A stretch of 12,386 bases of DNA from Syntrophaceae bacterium UBA4778 (GCA_002403175.1 DHHG01000136.1:1-12386), one strand, 5' to 3'; numbered from the stretch's first letter, positions 1-6,908 are shown. Made by a program: numbers and translations. Notes: generated from the letters alone by a model not told the origin.

Positions 1-1
1 C

Positions 2-169
2 TTCAGCCTAACCTATCGCAGCAAGATTACCATGAATGATGCCCTGCGAGCGATGGATGAACGAGCAGAGTGGGGGTGGGCTGCATCTCGATTTCGCGAT
101 TTCGTGCGCCGGGTGAAAACGGCGCAGCCACCTTACAACCGCGGACTCAGCCCCTGCCGATCGCGATAG
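2..169 (+). CDS. 3' end of an unrecognised gene (runs off the left edge)
   Basis: An open frame enters from the left edge and runs 55 codons to a TAG stop at 167-169. The fragment is Arg- and Trp-rich (it contains EWGWAASRFRDFVRRVKTA). I do not recognise the family. The frame is open from the first base, its composition looks protein-like, and its stop falls at the start of a 39-bp tandem repeat. The 3' end of a mobile-element or repeat-associated gene, for instance a REP-associated tyrosine transposase, is one possibility, but this is speculation. Chance openness over this length cannot be excluded. Confidence 0.35.
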   Translation, partial: FSLTYRSKITMNDALRAMDERAEWGWAASRFRDFVRRVKTAQPPYNRGLSPCRSR

Positions 170-240
170 GGGGCAGGTCTACATTCTTGACGGAAAGCAT
201 TGCGATAGGGGTCAGGCCTACACTCTTGACAGAAAGAAAT
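163..240. repeat. Two-copy 39-bp tandem repeat
   Basis: Positions 163-201 and 202-240 are adjacent direct copies of one 39-bp unit that begins GCGATAGGGG and contains CAGGYCTACAYTCTTGAC. They differ at 6 of 39 positions. The first unit overlaps the stop codon of the partial frame at the left edge. Similar GGGGTCAGGYCTACA-type strings recur in proteobacterial genomes beside small transposase genes as far as I recall, but that link is from memory. From 241 to 370 I see no further gene or clear signal. Confidence 0.7.
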
Positions 241-382
241 GCGAGTGTCCGTTCATGGGCATGATCCAAATCGGAATCTGCAATTGGTTCATCTTATCTT
301 CATGCCTGATCCGTAGCAGCTATTTCTTGGCTGGTTGTTATTGATAAATTTGAATGAGTAAAACCGGACTGAAAGGAAGCGA

Positions 383-1333
383 ATGAAATTCTTAATCATG
401 GGTGCAGGTGCAATAGGATGTGTTTTTGGCGGCTTCCTCGCGGAACACGGCCATGATGTCGTTCTCATTGGACGCGAGAGACATATTGCGGCAATAAAGA
501 AGCACGGTCTGAAAATCAGCGGTATCTGGGGTGAGCATCTTATTAGGAACACCAAAGGATTTACAACGGTAAACGAAATCGGCGAAGCGGATTTCGATAT
601 CATCCTGCTCGCGACAAAATCTTTCCATACGGAACAAGCCGTCCAAGACATTCTTCCGTTTGTCCGTCCTCAGACCATGATTGTCTCTCTTCAAAACGGG
701 CTCGGTAATCTGGAAGCTATTTCCAGAATTGCCGGTGAAAAACACACGGTCGGCGCAAGGGTCATCTTTGGAGTCGAACTCGTTGAACCGCACCACTTCA
801 AGGTTACAGCGATCGCGGACAAGGTGCTCCTCGGTTCTGTTTCCAAAAAAGTTCCAGGCCAGAGAATATCTGAACTTGCGGCGACGCTTCATGATGCCGG
901 CATTCCGACTGCGGCTACAGATGAGATAAATAAGTTTATCTGGAAAAAGGTGCTTTACAACTGCTGCCTTAACGCTACTGCAGCCTTGCTGGATACCTGC
1001 TACGGAAAACTTGGGGAATTCGAAGCGACCCGAAATCTCATCAGGGCAATTATTACCGAGGTGTTGGCTGTGGCAAGGAGCCGTGGCATCGATATAGGGT
1101 TCCCGGACACTGCGGCTTATGAAAAGATTTTTTATGAAGAACTTCTGCCGGTAACCTATGCTCATCATCCCTCGACGCTGCAGGATCTGAAAAACGGAAA
1201 GAAAACGGAAATCGAGGCATTGAACGGAGCCATCGTCCGCTTTGGGAAAGAGCACGCTATCCCGACGCCGGTCAATTGGGTCCTGACCCAACTTATCCAC
1301 GGAAAGGAGGGAGTCGGACCAAATCCCTCATAA
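383..1333 (+). CDS. Ketopantoate reductase family (PanE/ApbA-like) NADPH-dependent oxidoreductase
   Basis: A 316-residue protein of normal family length. The N-terminal Rossmann fold shows GAGAIG at residues 7-12, and the family signature SLQNGLGN lies at 102-109. The C-terminal helical domain has W187, K189, N193 and N197 with the spacing of the catalytic Lys and Asn residues of E. coli PanE, then the substrate-side segment STLQDLKNG...TEIEALNG (264-282), with E276 matching the conserved Glu. The family reduces 2-dehydropantoate to pantoate with NADPH in pantothenate/CoA synthesis. Many paralogues act on other 2-oxo acids, so the exact substrate is open. The start is supported by AAAGGAAG about 4 bp before ATG. 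The gene stands alone: no other pantothenate gene is nearby, and hairpins separate it from the beta-oxidation genes. A CoA-supply role fits the neighbourhood only loosely. Confidence 0.88.
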   Translation: MKFLIMGAGAIGCVFGGFLAEHGHDVVLIGRERHIAAIKKHGLKISGIWGEHLIRNTKGFTTVNEIGEADFDIILLATKSFHTEQAVQDILPFVRPQTMIVSLQNGLGNLEAISRIAGEKHTVGARVIFGVELVEPHHFKVTAIADKVLLGSVSKKVPGQRISELAATLHDAGIPTAATDEINKFIWKKVLYNCCLNATAALLDTCYGKLGEFEATRNLIRAIITEVLAVARSRGIDIGFPDTAAYEKIFYEELLPVTYAHHPSTLQDLKNGKKTEIEALNGAIVRFGKEHAIPTPVNWVLTQLIHGKEGVGPNPS

Positions 1334-1351
1334 GACGCCATGTTCATGCCG

Positions 1352-1379
1352 GATCATTGTTCCCGATATGCAAATGATC
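1352..1379 (+). other. Hairpin downstream of the PanE-like gene
   Basis: GATCATT (1352-1358) pairs with AATGATC (1373-1379) around a 14-nt loop, 18 bp after the stop codon. No T-run follows, so it looks more like an mRNA 3'-end stabiliser than a terminator. Confidence 0.4.
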
Positions 1380-1432
1380 GGGTTCAATTCAATACTCTTA
1401 TTCAAGGGGAGTACAGTATTAAACTGAAGAAA

Positions 1433-1456
1433 TAAAAAACCGCTTCGCGGCTGTTT
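1433..1456 (+). terminator. Candidate terminator of the PanE-like gene
   Basis: An A-run (1434-1439) leads into CCGC (1440-1443), loop TTC and GCGG (1447-1450), then CTGTTTG. The GC-rich stem with an A-rich left flank and short T-rich right flank resembles a weak intrinsic terminator. It sits at the left border of the regulator remnant and may mark a recombination junction. Confidence 0.5.
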
Positions 1457-1522
1457 GTAGCAAGAAGCTCAGGCTCAGCAATAAAAAATAATCTGAAAAC
1501 TCTCATCGATTCCATCACCTGA
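1456..1522 (+). pseudogene. Remnant of the 3' end of a LuxR-type PAS regulator gene
   Basis: This stretch aligns with the last ~23 codons of the intact regulator gene (11174-11241), including KKLxLxNKK of the final HTH helix and the shared end ATCGATTCCATCACCTGA. It is about 2 nt shorter in the A-rich part after 1478, which breaks the frame: read from the left it hits TAA after NKK. Similarity stops abruptly near 1456, where the candidate terminator of the PanE-like gene begins. I infer that a second regulator gene once lay here, directly upstream of the CoA-transferase gene, and was deleted almost entirely. Confidence 0.75.
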
Positions 1523-1569
1523 TACGGGGTATCTCCCTGTATTTGCCTTGTTCTTTTCCCGTATTGCAT
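1522..1569 (+). promoter_or_regulatory. Operator-like element, left copy site A
   Basis: Two direct half-sites, CCTGTATT (1536-1543) and CCCGTATT (1558-1565), start exactly 22 bp apart with a T-rich TTCTTTTC spacer end. An inverted half-site ATACGGGG (1522-1529) precedes them and can also form a hairpin with CCCTGTA (1535-1541) right after the regulator-remnant stop codon. The second half-site overlaps TTGCAT (1564-1569), the proposed -35. The same design recurs at 1931, 7240, 11255 and 11632. Confidence 0.65.
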
Positions 1570-1593
1570 TTTCCCCATTAGTCCTCCAATAAT
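1564..1593 (+). promoter_or_regulatory. Candidate sigma-70-type promoter next to site A
   Basis: The -35 is TTGCAT (1564-1569) and the -10 is AATAAT (1588-1593), 18 bp apart. Both hexamers and the spacing are unchanged in the right copy (11283-11288 and 11307-11312). The overlap of the -35 with an operator half-site would suit a class II type activator. Confidence 0.5.
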
Positions 1594-1599
1594 GCCTCA

Positions 1600-1698
1600 A
1601 TTTTCCCCCCCTCAGAAAATGAAATACCAGGGGGTAGACGCTTTTATCATGTGAATAAGATGGTAGCGCCTGTAGGCGCGTCGTCCCCCCTGGTTTTT
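1600..1698 (+). ncRNA. Candidate ~100-nt small RNA or attenuated leader ending in a strong terminator
   Basis: A transcript from the site A promoter would begin near 1600. It would end at a hairpin whose outer stem pairs CCAGGGGG (1627-1634) with CCCCCTGG (1686-1693), continues through ACGC/GCGT, carries an inner GCGCCT/AGGCGC hairpin (1675-1688 region upstream of the right arm) and is followed by TTTTT (1694-1698). The whole unit is present in the right copy. It could simply be the old terminator of the lost regulator gene. No coding potential is evident. The stretch 1699-1910 shows no gene and no clear signal. Confidence 0.4.
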
Positions 1699-1914
1699 GG
1701 GAGCAATCCTGGATGAAGTTGTTCTTCGATTCAATACCGATCAGATAGGAAATGAGGGCAGATTTTAGGAAAAATTTGCTTAAAGTTTTTCTGATAACTG
1801 CTTATCTATCAGTTGACCCACACGCCTGAAAAAAGCCGGAGAAATTGTGATCAGTTTTATGGGACCTTTCAGTTGCCAGACTGCAGATTGATGGCCACGG
1901 ATTGGTTCCGCACC

Positions 1915-1987
1915 GGATATATGTTTTCCCCCTATATTAACCTCATTCTTTTCCTGTATTGCCTATTCAGTCTGACTTTCATACAAC
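1915..1987 (+). promoter_or_regulatory. Operator-like element and promoter, left copy site B (upstream of the CoA-transferase)
   Basis: Direct half-sites CCTATATT (1931-1938) and CCTGTATT (1953-1960) start 22 bp apart, preceded by an inverted half-site GGATATATG (1915-1923). The second overlaps a -35-like TTGCCT (1959-1964); 17 bp further is TACAAC (1982-1987), a fair -10. The predicted start lies about 160 bp before the CoA-transferase ATG and leaves a long leader. This is the most likely promoter of the CoA-transferase gene. Confidence 0.6.
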
Positions 1988-2007
1988 ATGTGCAAATCCA
2001 ACCTCTA

Positions 2008-2068
2008 CCGTCCCGCAAGGCGGATATTGTTTAGCTCTCTCCTTTTCAATGTCTTATCTGTGGGACGG
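2008..2068 (+). promoter_or_regulatory. Stem structure in the CoA-transferase 5' leader
   Basis: CCGTCCCGCA (2008-2017) can pair with TGTGGGACGG (2059-2068), ten pairs with one G-U, enclosing about 40 nt. In the right copy the same arms keep nine of ten pairs. A role in leader-level regulation or mRNA stability is possible; nothing identifies it as a known riboswitch. Confidence 0.4.
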
Positions 2069-2155
2069 CGGGTAGGATCAGCTGGACCGATCAGCAACAC
2101 AATTTCGCTATATAAAAAAATAAATTTTAAATCAGAAATTAACAAGGGGGAATAA

Positions 2156-3493
2156 ATGGCTGTAAGCTGGGAAGATAGTTACAGGAGAAAATGTGTATCT
2201 TTTAAGGACGCAGCGAAACAGGTCAAAGATAATGATTTTATTGGTGTCGGACTGGGCATAGGCGCCTGCAGTCCGGACATGTATCATGCTATTCTAGCTC
2301 GATGGGAAGAATTGAAGGGCGTTACGATCAGCGATACAGTGATGGTACGCCCCGCCAGACTCTATGATCCGAGCTTCATGGCCGAACTGGAAGGGCACAT
2401 CAATTACGCGCCCGGCTTTGGCATGATCCTCAACCGTAAAATCAGTGAAGCCAAACATTCGGATTTCCTTCCTCTGATGACCTCGGACGGCGCAACCAAA
2501 TATGGGTCCCGCTCCGATATCTTCATCTGTATGGTAACACCTCCGAACAAGCATGGATACGTCAATCTCGGACTGACCAACTTCCACGAGATGGACACTA
2601 TCCGGATCGGCCGGGCAACGGGAAGGCTGCGCGTCATCATTGGCGAAGTGAACGATCAGATGCCGGTCATCTTGGGAAACAACTGGATTCACGTTTCCGA
2701 GTTCGACTACTTCGTCGAGAATTCAACCAAAATACCGACGGTAGGCCGGGCGCAACCGGGCGAAAGCGAAAGGAAAATCGGGCAAAACGTCCTGGAACTC
2801 ATCAATGACGGCGACACGATCCAGATGGGACTCGGCGGTATTCCGGAAGCTGTAGTTGCCGGCCTGGAAGGTAAGAAGGATCTGGGAGTCCTGACAGAGA
2901 TGTTTCCTATCGGTCTCCATCAGCTGGTCGAAAAGGGGATTGTCACGAACGAACGAAAACCATTCCATAAAGGCGTGACCATTGCTACATTCTGCATCGG
3001 CGACCAGGATATGTACGACTATGTTAAGGAGAATCCAGCGTGCGAATTCTATCCAGGATCGTATACGAATAACCCCGCCTTCATTGCCCAACATCCCAAC
3101 ATGGTCGCCATGAATATGGCCTTGATGATCGATTGCAGTGGCCAGATCGCGTCCGAAGGCATAGGACACCGCCAAGTGAGCGGTAGCGGAGGCCAGCTCG
3201 ACTTCATGGCTGGCGCTTATTATTCTCCAGGCGGTAAGGGCGTCACCTTAATGACTGCTGCGCGTACGATGAAAGACGGCACCCTTGTTTCTTCAATTGT
3301 GCCCGAATTGCCTCCCGGAACGCCTGTCACTGTCCCGCGGACCTATGCACAATACGTTGTTACAGAATTCGGAATTGCCGACCTGAGGGGCAAGACACGG
3401 CGAGAACGGGCCGAAGCCCTGATTAATATCGCCCACCCCGATTGTCGGGGCGAACTGAGAAACTGCCTGAAGAAAAATTTCTATTACAGTTAG
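2156..3493 (+). CDS. CoA-transferase, acetyl-CoA hydrolase/transferase family
   Basis: A 445-residue protein of the family that includes 4-hydroxybutyrate, butyryl-CoA:acetate and related CoA-transferases. Visible signatures are GLGGIP (225-230), the TEMF segment with the expected catalytic Glu248, GSGGQLDFMAGA (343-354) in the CoA-binding region, and TEFGIADLRGKT (403-414) followed by IAHPD (425-429). The enzyme would move CoA between acyl-CoA and a free acid through a glutamyl-CoA thioester, so it can activate an incoming acid or release acetate. The acid substrate cannot be read from sequence. Start: AAGGGGG lies about 6 bp before ATG. Two operator-like elements and a long structured leader precede it; a terminator follows 8 bp after the stop, so it is probably transcribed alone. 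A truncated paralogue lies at 11835-12221. Confidence 0.92.
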   Translation: MAVSWEDSYRRKCVSFKDAAKQVKDNDFIGVGLGIGACSPDMYHAILARWEELKGVTISDTVMVRPARLYDPSFMAELEGHINYAPGFGMILNRKISEAKHSDFLPLMTSDGATKYGSRSDIFICMVTPPNKHGYVNLGLTNFHEMDTIRIGRATGRLRVIIGEVNDQMPVILGNNWIHVSEFDYFVENSTKIPTVGRAQPGESERKIGQNVLELINDGDTIQMGLGGIPEAVVAGLEGKKDLGVLTEMFPIGLHQLVEKGIVTNERKPFHKGVTIATFCIGDQDMYDYVKENPACEFYPGSYTNNPAFIAQHPNMVAMNMALMIDCSGQIASEGIGHRQVSGSGGQLDFMAGAYYSPGGKGVTLMTAARTMKDGTLVSSIVPELPPGTPVTVPRTYAQYVVTEFGIADLRGKTRRERAEALINIAHPDCRGELRNCLKKNFYYS

Positions 3494-3501
3494 AAGCGTT
3501 T

Positions 3502-3536
3502 TTCCCATCATTGAACCATCAAAGTGGGAATTTTTT
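3502..3536 (+). terminator. Rho-independent terminator after the CoA-transferase
   Basis: TTCCCA (3502-3507) pairs with TGGGAA (3525-3530); an inner TTGA-ACCA-TCAA stem-loop lies between, and six T residues follow (3531-3536). It separates the CoA-transferase transcript from the thiolase gene. Confidence 0.75.
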
Positions 3537-3682
3537 ATGTGAAATAAGCATGGAAGCTTTGCAGGACCTGGTCCGGCTTCGTTGGGGGGATTTGCAGTAG
3601 CGGTCTTCGGATTCGGATATCAGACCCTCTTCCGCAGTTCCCTTTCTTTCCCGGAAAGCTGTTCTAATGCATTTCATTCAAC

Positions 3683-3708
3683 TCAAATCGATCAAGATCA
3701 GTATTTGA
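3683..3708. promoter_or_regulatory. Imperfect inverted repeat upstream of the thiolase
   Basis: TCAAAT-C-GATC (3683-3693) faces GATC-AGT-ATTTGA (3696-3708) across a 2-bp centre, 37 bp before the thiolase ATG. It resembles an operator for a dimeric regulator. No CCYRTATT element is visible here, so this gene pair may be controlled differently. The rest of 3537-3744 shows no gene; I could not assign a convincing promoter. Confidence 0.35.
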
Positions 3709-3744
3709 TTTAAAGGCGTTCAAGTATACGAAAGGAGTAAAAGT

Positions 3745-5001
3745 ATGAAAGAGAAAGATGTTGTCATTGTATCGGCCTGCCGAACTGCGATCGGATCCTT
3801 TGGTGGATCGTTAAGGGATTTAAACGCTACGGTGTTGGCAAGCGTTGCCATGAAAGATGCCGTGAGGCGCGCCGGTTTGGACCCGAACCTTATCGATGAT
3901 GTCCGATTCGGATGCTGTATTGAACATCACGATGAACTTAATGTGGCGAGAGTGGCTGCCCTCATGGCAGGAATTCCGGAGAGCTCAAACGGAGTGACTG
4001 TAAACCGCGCGTGCATTTCGGGTATGGAGGCGCTTGTTTCGGGAGCGGCCATGATTAAAGCGGGGCTGGCCGAAGTGATCCTTGCGGGCGGAGTGGAACA
4101 CATGTCCGGTGCTAGTTATGCTCTTTCCGGAGCACGCTGGGGCTACCGGCTTCACGATTCCACCTTAGAAGATGTCGTGATGCGGAAACTGCATTGCGGG
4201 TCGAGGCGTCTGCCCGGTCCGGAGAAGGGGCCACTGAAGGAAGGCGCTCCCCTGGATCAATTCATAGGCAAGCCGTACATTATGGGACTCACGGCGGAGT
4301 TCGTGGCGCAAATGCACCAGATCAGCCGCGAAAAGATGGACGAGATTGCCCTGCGCAGCCACAACAACGCGGAGCGGGCCACCCGGGACGGTGATTTTGC
4401 TGAGGAGATCGTTCCTGTCGAGATCCCGCAAAAAAAGGGGAAACCGCCGGTCATCTTCAACAAGGACGAGCACTTCATGGCGGGTCTGACACTGGAGCGA
4501 CTATCCGCTCTTCCACCGGCCTTCATCCCCAAGGTGGGGAAGGTGACGGCTGGGAACGCCTCTGGGATCAATGATGGGGCCAGTGCTATTATTATCATGT
4601 CCTCGGAGAAAGCCTCCCAACTCGGTCTGAAGCCTCTGGCGCGGATTAAGGCAGTGGGTTACGGCGGCTGTCATCCTTCGGTTATGGGCTTGAGCCCGGT
4701 ACCGGCCGTAATGAATCTGCTCACCCGCTCCGGGCTCCAGATGAAGGACTTCGAACTGATGGAGGTGAACGAGGCCTTTGCGGCGCAATACCTGGCATGT
4801 GAGAAAGAACTGAAGCTAAACCGGGAGATCACCAATGTGAACGGCTCGGGCATCGGTCTGGGCCATCCGGTAGGCTCGACGGGTAGCCGCATCATGGTCA
4901 CGCTTCTGCATGCCATGAAGAAAAAAGGGAAAACCCTGGGGCTTGCGACCTTGTGCGGGGGCGGAGGGGTTTCCATGGCCGTGGCACTGGAAATGATCTA
5001 A
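3745..5001 (+). CDS. Thiolase (acetyl-CoA C-acyltransferase family)
   Basis: A 418-residue thiolase with all active-site landmarks: nucleophile Cys90 in VNRACISGMEAL (86-97), NEAF (342-345), GLGHPVGSTGSR with His374, and Cys404 in LCGGGG. The family cleaves 3-ketoacyl-CoA with CoA to acetyl-CoA and a shortened acyl-CoA, or runs in reverse. It is somewhat longer than the usual ~390 residues; the extra length is mainly a basic, Gly/Pro-rich loop at about 147-172, ahead of the conserved MGLTAE (180-185). A strong AAAGGAG site about 8 bp before the ATG supports the start. It is followed after 22 bp by the acyl-CoA dehydrogenase gene, so the two are very likely cotranscribed. In this cluster it supplies the final, thiolytic step of beta-oxidation. 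Chain-length preference is unknown. Confidence 0.93.
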   Translation: MKEKDVVIVSACRTAIGSFGGSLRDLNATVLASVAMKDAVRRAGLDPNLIDDVRFGCCIEHHDELNVARVAALMAGIPESSNGVTVNRACISGMEALVSGAAMIKAGLAEVILAGGVEHMSGASYALSGARWGYRLHDSTLEDVVMRKLHCGSRRLPGPEKGPLKEGAPLDQFIGKPYIMGLTAEFVAQMHQISREKMDEIALRSHNNAERATRDGDFAEEIVPVEIPQKKGKPPVIFNKDEHFMAGLTLERLSALPPAFIPKVGKVTAGNASGINDGASAIIIMSSEKASQLGLKPLARIKAVGYGGCHPSVMGLSPVPAVMNLLTRSGLQMKDFELMEVNEAFAAQYLACEKELKLNREITNVNGSGIGLGHPVGSTGSRIMVTLLHAMKKKGKTLGLATLCGGGGVSMAVALEMI

Positions 5002-5023
5002 TTAGAAAGGAGATATATACATA

Positions 5024-6841
5024 ATGGCTAGTCAATGGATTGATGATAGGGATTTGCGATTTATCCTACATGAAGTCTTGAATATTGGAGAGGACCTTCT
5101 GGGAAAGGCGCCTTTTGAGGACCATGATCCGGATATGGTTAATATGGTTTTGGATGCTGCGGCAAAATTTGCTGAAAATGTGATCGCTCCCACCTACCCG
5201 GACGAAGTCCATCGCAAACCGGTGGAAGCTGTTTTTGCGAATGGACAGGTCAAGGCGCCGGAAGCTTATCACCGGCTGTGGAAAATCTACTCCGACGGCG
5301 GCTGGTTTACTGTTGCCGATAGCCCCGAAGTGGGCGGACAGGGCTTTCCCGAGGTGGTAGCTGCTGCCTGCAACCATATGTTTCTCGCCTGCAACCAGGC
5401 CTTTTGCCTGTATCCGCTGCTGACGCATGGGGCGGCTAAACTGGTCGAAAAATTCTGTACAGAGGAGCTCAAATCCATTTACCTGATCAAGATGCTTGAC
5501 GGGACCTGGGGCGGCACCATGTGTCTTACTGAACCAGGAGCGGGATCCGACGTGGGCGCGCTCAAGACGACCGCGAAAAAGAATGCCGATGGAACCTATA
5601 GCATCACGGGAACTAAGTGCTTTATTTCCTCTGGGGACCATGATCTGGTTGAAAACAACATCCATGCCGTTCTGGCTCGGATCGAAGGAGATCCCCCCGG
5701 GGTCAAGGGCATCTCCATCTTTCTGGTGCCGAAGTACCGGGTGAATTCTGACGGAAGCATCGGTGAGTCCAATGATGTCATCACGGGTGGGATCGAGAGC
5801 AAGTTGGGGATCCACGGTAACGCGACCTGCACTCTCAACTTTGGGGAGAACGGCAAGTGCATCGGTTACCTGATGGGTAAAGAGCGCGAAGGAATGAAAA
5901 TCATGTTTCACATGATGAACGAAGAGCGCCAGGGCGTCGGCCTGATGGGCGCATCAGTGGCGACCGCTGGCTTCCGCCATGCGGTGGCGTACGCCAAGGA
6001 GCGCATCCAGGGGGCGAATATTCTGACCAAATCTCCGGAAGGGGTTCCGATTATTCAGCATCCGGACATGCGCAGAATGCTCCTGAAACAGAAATCGATC
6101 ACAGAAGGAATCCGGTTCTTGGCCTTATACTGTTATTATGCTATGGACCGGCGCCATGCGGCGGAAAGCAATGGAGGAGGGTCTGAAAAGTGGCAGGGAA
6201 TAATCGAGGTGATCACGCCGATTGTGAAATCATACTGCACCGAAATGGGGCTCCTCGTCAACGATCTGGCCATTCAGAGCTACGGAGGTTACGGCTACTG
6301 CCGGGAATACCCGGTTGAACAGCTGATGCGTGACCAGAAGATCAACACGATCTATGAAGGGACCAACGGGATACAGGCTCTGGACCTCCTGGGTCGCAAG
6401 CTCGGCATGAACAAGGGGAGCTACTTCATAAATCTCATCGAAGAGGTGAAGGTTAGCCTGGCAGAGATCAAGAAAACCGGACTCTTCGCGGAAGAATCGG
6501 ACATTGTTGAGGATGCTATCGGCGCGATCGTCAAAACTGCAATGGAATTTGCGGATCTGATGAAAACCAAGCCGCACATCCCTCTGATTGCCGCCTGTGA
6601 TTTCCTCAATTGTTTCGGAGATTCTCTCCTGGGCTGGTTCCATCTGTGGATGGCTTCAGTTGCGGCCCGGAATCTCTCTATAGCCACATCCGACCAGGAA
6701 CAGTCGTTCTATACGGGGAAGATCAAATCGGCGCAGTTCTTTATCCATCGCACCACCGCACTGGTTCCGGCAAAGTGTAACGTTCTGAAGAAAGATGATG
6801 CGAGCGCAATGCAGATTTCCGAAGAGGCTTTTGCGTTATAA
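5024..6841 (+). CDS. Acyl-CoA dehydrogenase, large ~600-residue subfamily
   Basis: A 605-residue flavoenzyme of the long acyl-CoA dehydrogenase subfamily (the group that includes DmdC-like enzymes), which carries extra N- and C-terminal domains around the usual ~380-residue core. The FAD/substrate signature CLTEPGAGSDVG spans 167-178, and the motif IYEGTNGIQALDLLGRKL (443-460) holds E445, the expected catalytic base. The C-terminal helical extension runs from about 465 to the end. It would oxidise an acyl-CoA to the trans-2-enoyl-CoA and pass electrons to ETF, for which no gene is present here. AAAGGAG lies 22 bp after the thiolase stop and about 11 bp before ATG. The following gene is 560 bp away beyond two hairpins, so this is the last gene of the thiolase operon. 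Confidence 0.93.
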   Translation: MASQWIDDRDLRFILHEVLNIGEDLLGKAPFEDHDPDMVNMVLDAAAKFAENVIAPTYPDEVHRKPVEAVFANGQVKAPEAYHRLWKIYSDGGWFTVADSPEVGGQGFPEVVAAACNHMFLACNQAFCLYPLLTHGAAKLVEKFCTEELKSIYLIKMLDGTWGGTMCLTEPGAGSDVGALKTTAKKNADGTYSITGTKCFISSGDHDLVENNIHAVLARIEGDPPGVKGISIFLVPKYRVNSDGSIGESNDVITGGIESKLGIHGNATCTLNFGENGKCIGYLMGKEREGMKIMFHMMNEERQGVGLMGASVATAGFRHAVAYAKERIQGANILTKSPEGVPIIQHPDMRRMLLKQKSITEGIRFLALYCYYAMDRRHAAESNGGGSEKWQGIIEVITPIVKSYCTEMGLLVNDLAIQSYGGYGYCREYPVEQLMRDQKINTIYEGTNGIQALDLLGRKLGMNKGSYFINLIEEVKVSLAEIKKTGLFAEESDIVEDAIGAIVKTAMEFADLMKTKPHIPLIAACDFLNCFGDSLLGWFHLWMASVAARNLSIATSDQEQSFYTGKIKSAQFFIHRTTALVPAKCNVLKKDDASAMQISEEAFAL

Positions 6842-6854
6842 CAAGTTTGCTGCT

Positions 6855-6888
6855 GCTCATTCTCCTTTACACCTCCAGGGGAATGAGC
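6855..6888 (+). terminator. Hairpin ending the thiolase/acyl-CoA dehydrogenase operon
   Basis: GCTCATTCTCC (6855-6865) pairs with GGGGAATGAGC (6878-6888), eleven pairs with one G-U, 13 bp after the stop codon. Only a short ATTTT follows, so it may terminate weakly or protect the mRNA end. Confidence 0.6.
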
Positions 6889-6908
6889 GGATTTTGCCGG
6901 TCCGGTTC

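Larger units (their letters stand above)
1456..2377. repeat. Left copy of a ~0.9-kb direct repeat flanking the beta-oxidation cluster
   Basis: This segment matches 11174-12056 collinearly and in the same orientation. It holds the regulator 3' end, the whole non-coding region (633 bp here, 593 bp in the right copy) and the first ~75 codons of the CoA-transferase. The coding part is about 89% identical at nucleotide level (25 differences in 225). The non-coding part looks nearly as similar, with small indels around 1765-1805 and 2125-2148. The repeats are about 9.7 kb apart. Confidence 0.9.

Noticed and set aside
392..1300. Long minus-strand frame (302 codons) opposite the PanE-like gene
   Set aside because: The + strand frame carries all ketopantoate reductase motifs; the opposite frame shows no domain and is a shadow of codon bias.
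1535..1570. Sigma-54 (-24/-12) promoter at the TTTTCCYRTATTGC element
   Set aside because: The required GG and GC pair with 10-bp spacing is absent on either strand in all copies; a sigma-70-type -35/-10 pair fits better.
1813..2034. A 73-codon + strand frame with a hydrophobic stretch inside the non-coding region
   Set aside because: It runs through operator site B and the leader, has no ribosome-binding site, and the matching frame in the right copy is broken by TGA after about a dozen codons despite high DNA similarity.
1456..2377. The long repeats as an insertion sequence or transposon ends
   Set aside because: The repeat units contain regulator and CoA-transferase coding parts, no transposase, no terminal inverted repeats and no evident target-site duplication; segmental duplication explains them better.
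5007..5034. Leader GAAAGGAGATATATACATAATGGCTAG resembling an expression-vector translation start
   Set aside because: It differs from the vector sequence by insertions, vector sequence does not continue on either side, and the gene fits its natural neighbours. An AT-rich strong ribosome-binding site is enough explanation.
5066..5911. Long minus-strand frame (281 codons) opposite the acyl-CoA dehydrogenase
   Set aside because: The + strand carries the acyl-CoA dehydrogenase signatures; the reverse frame has no recognisable features.
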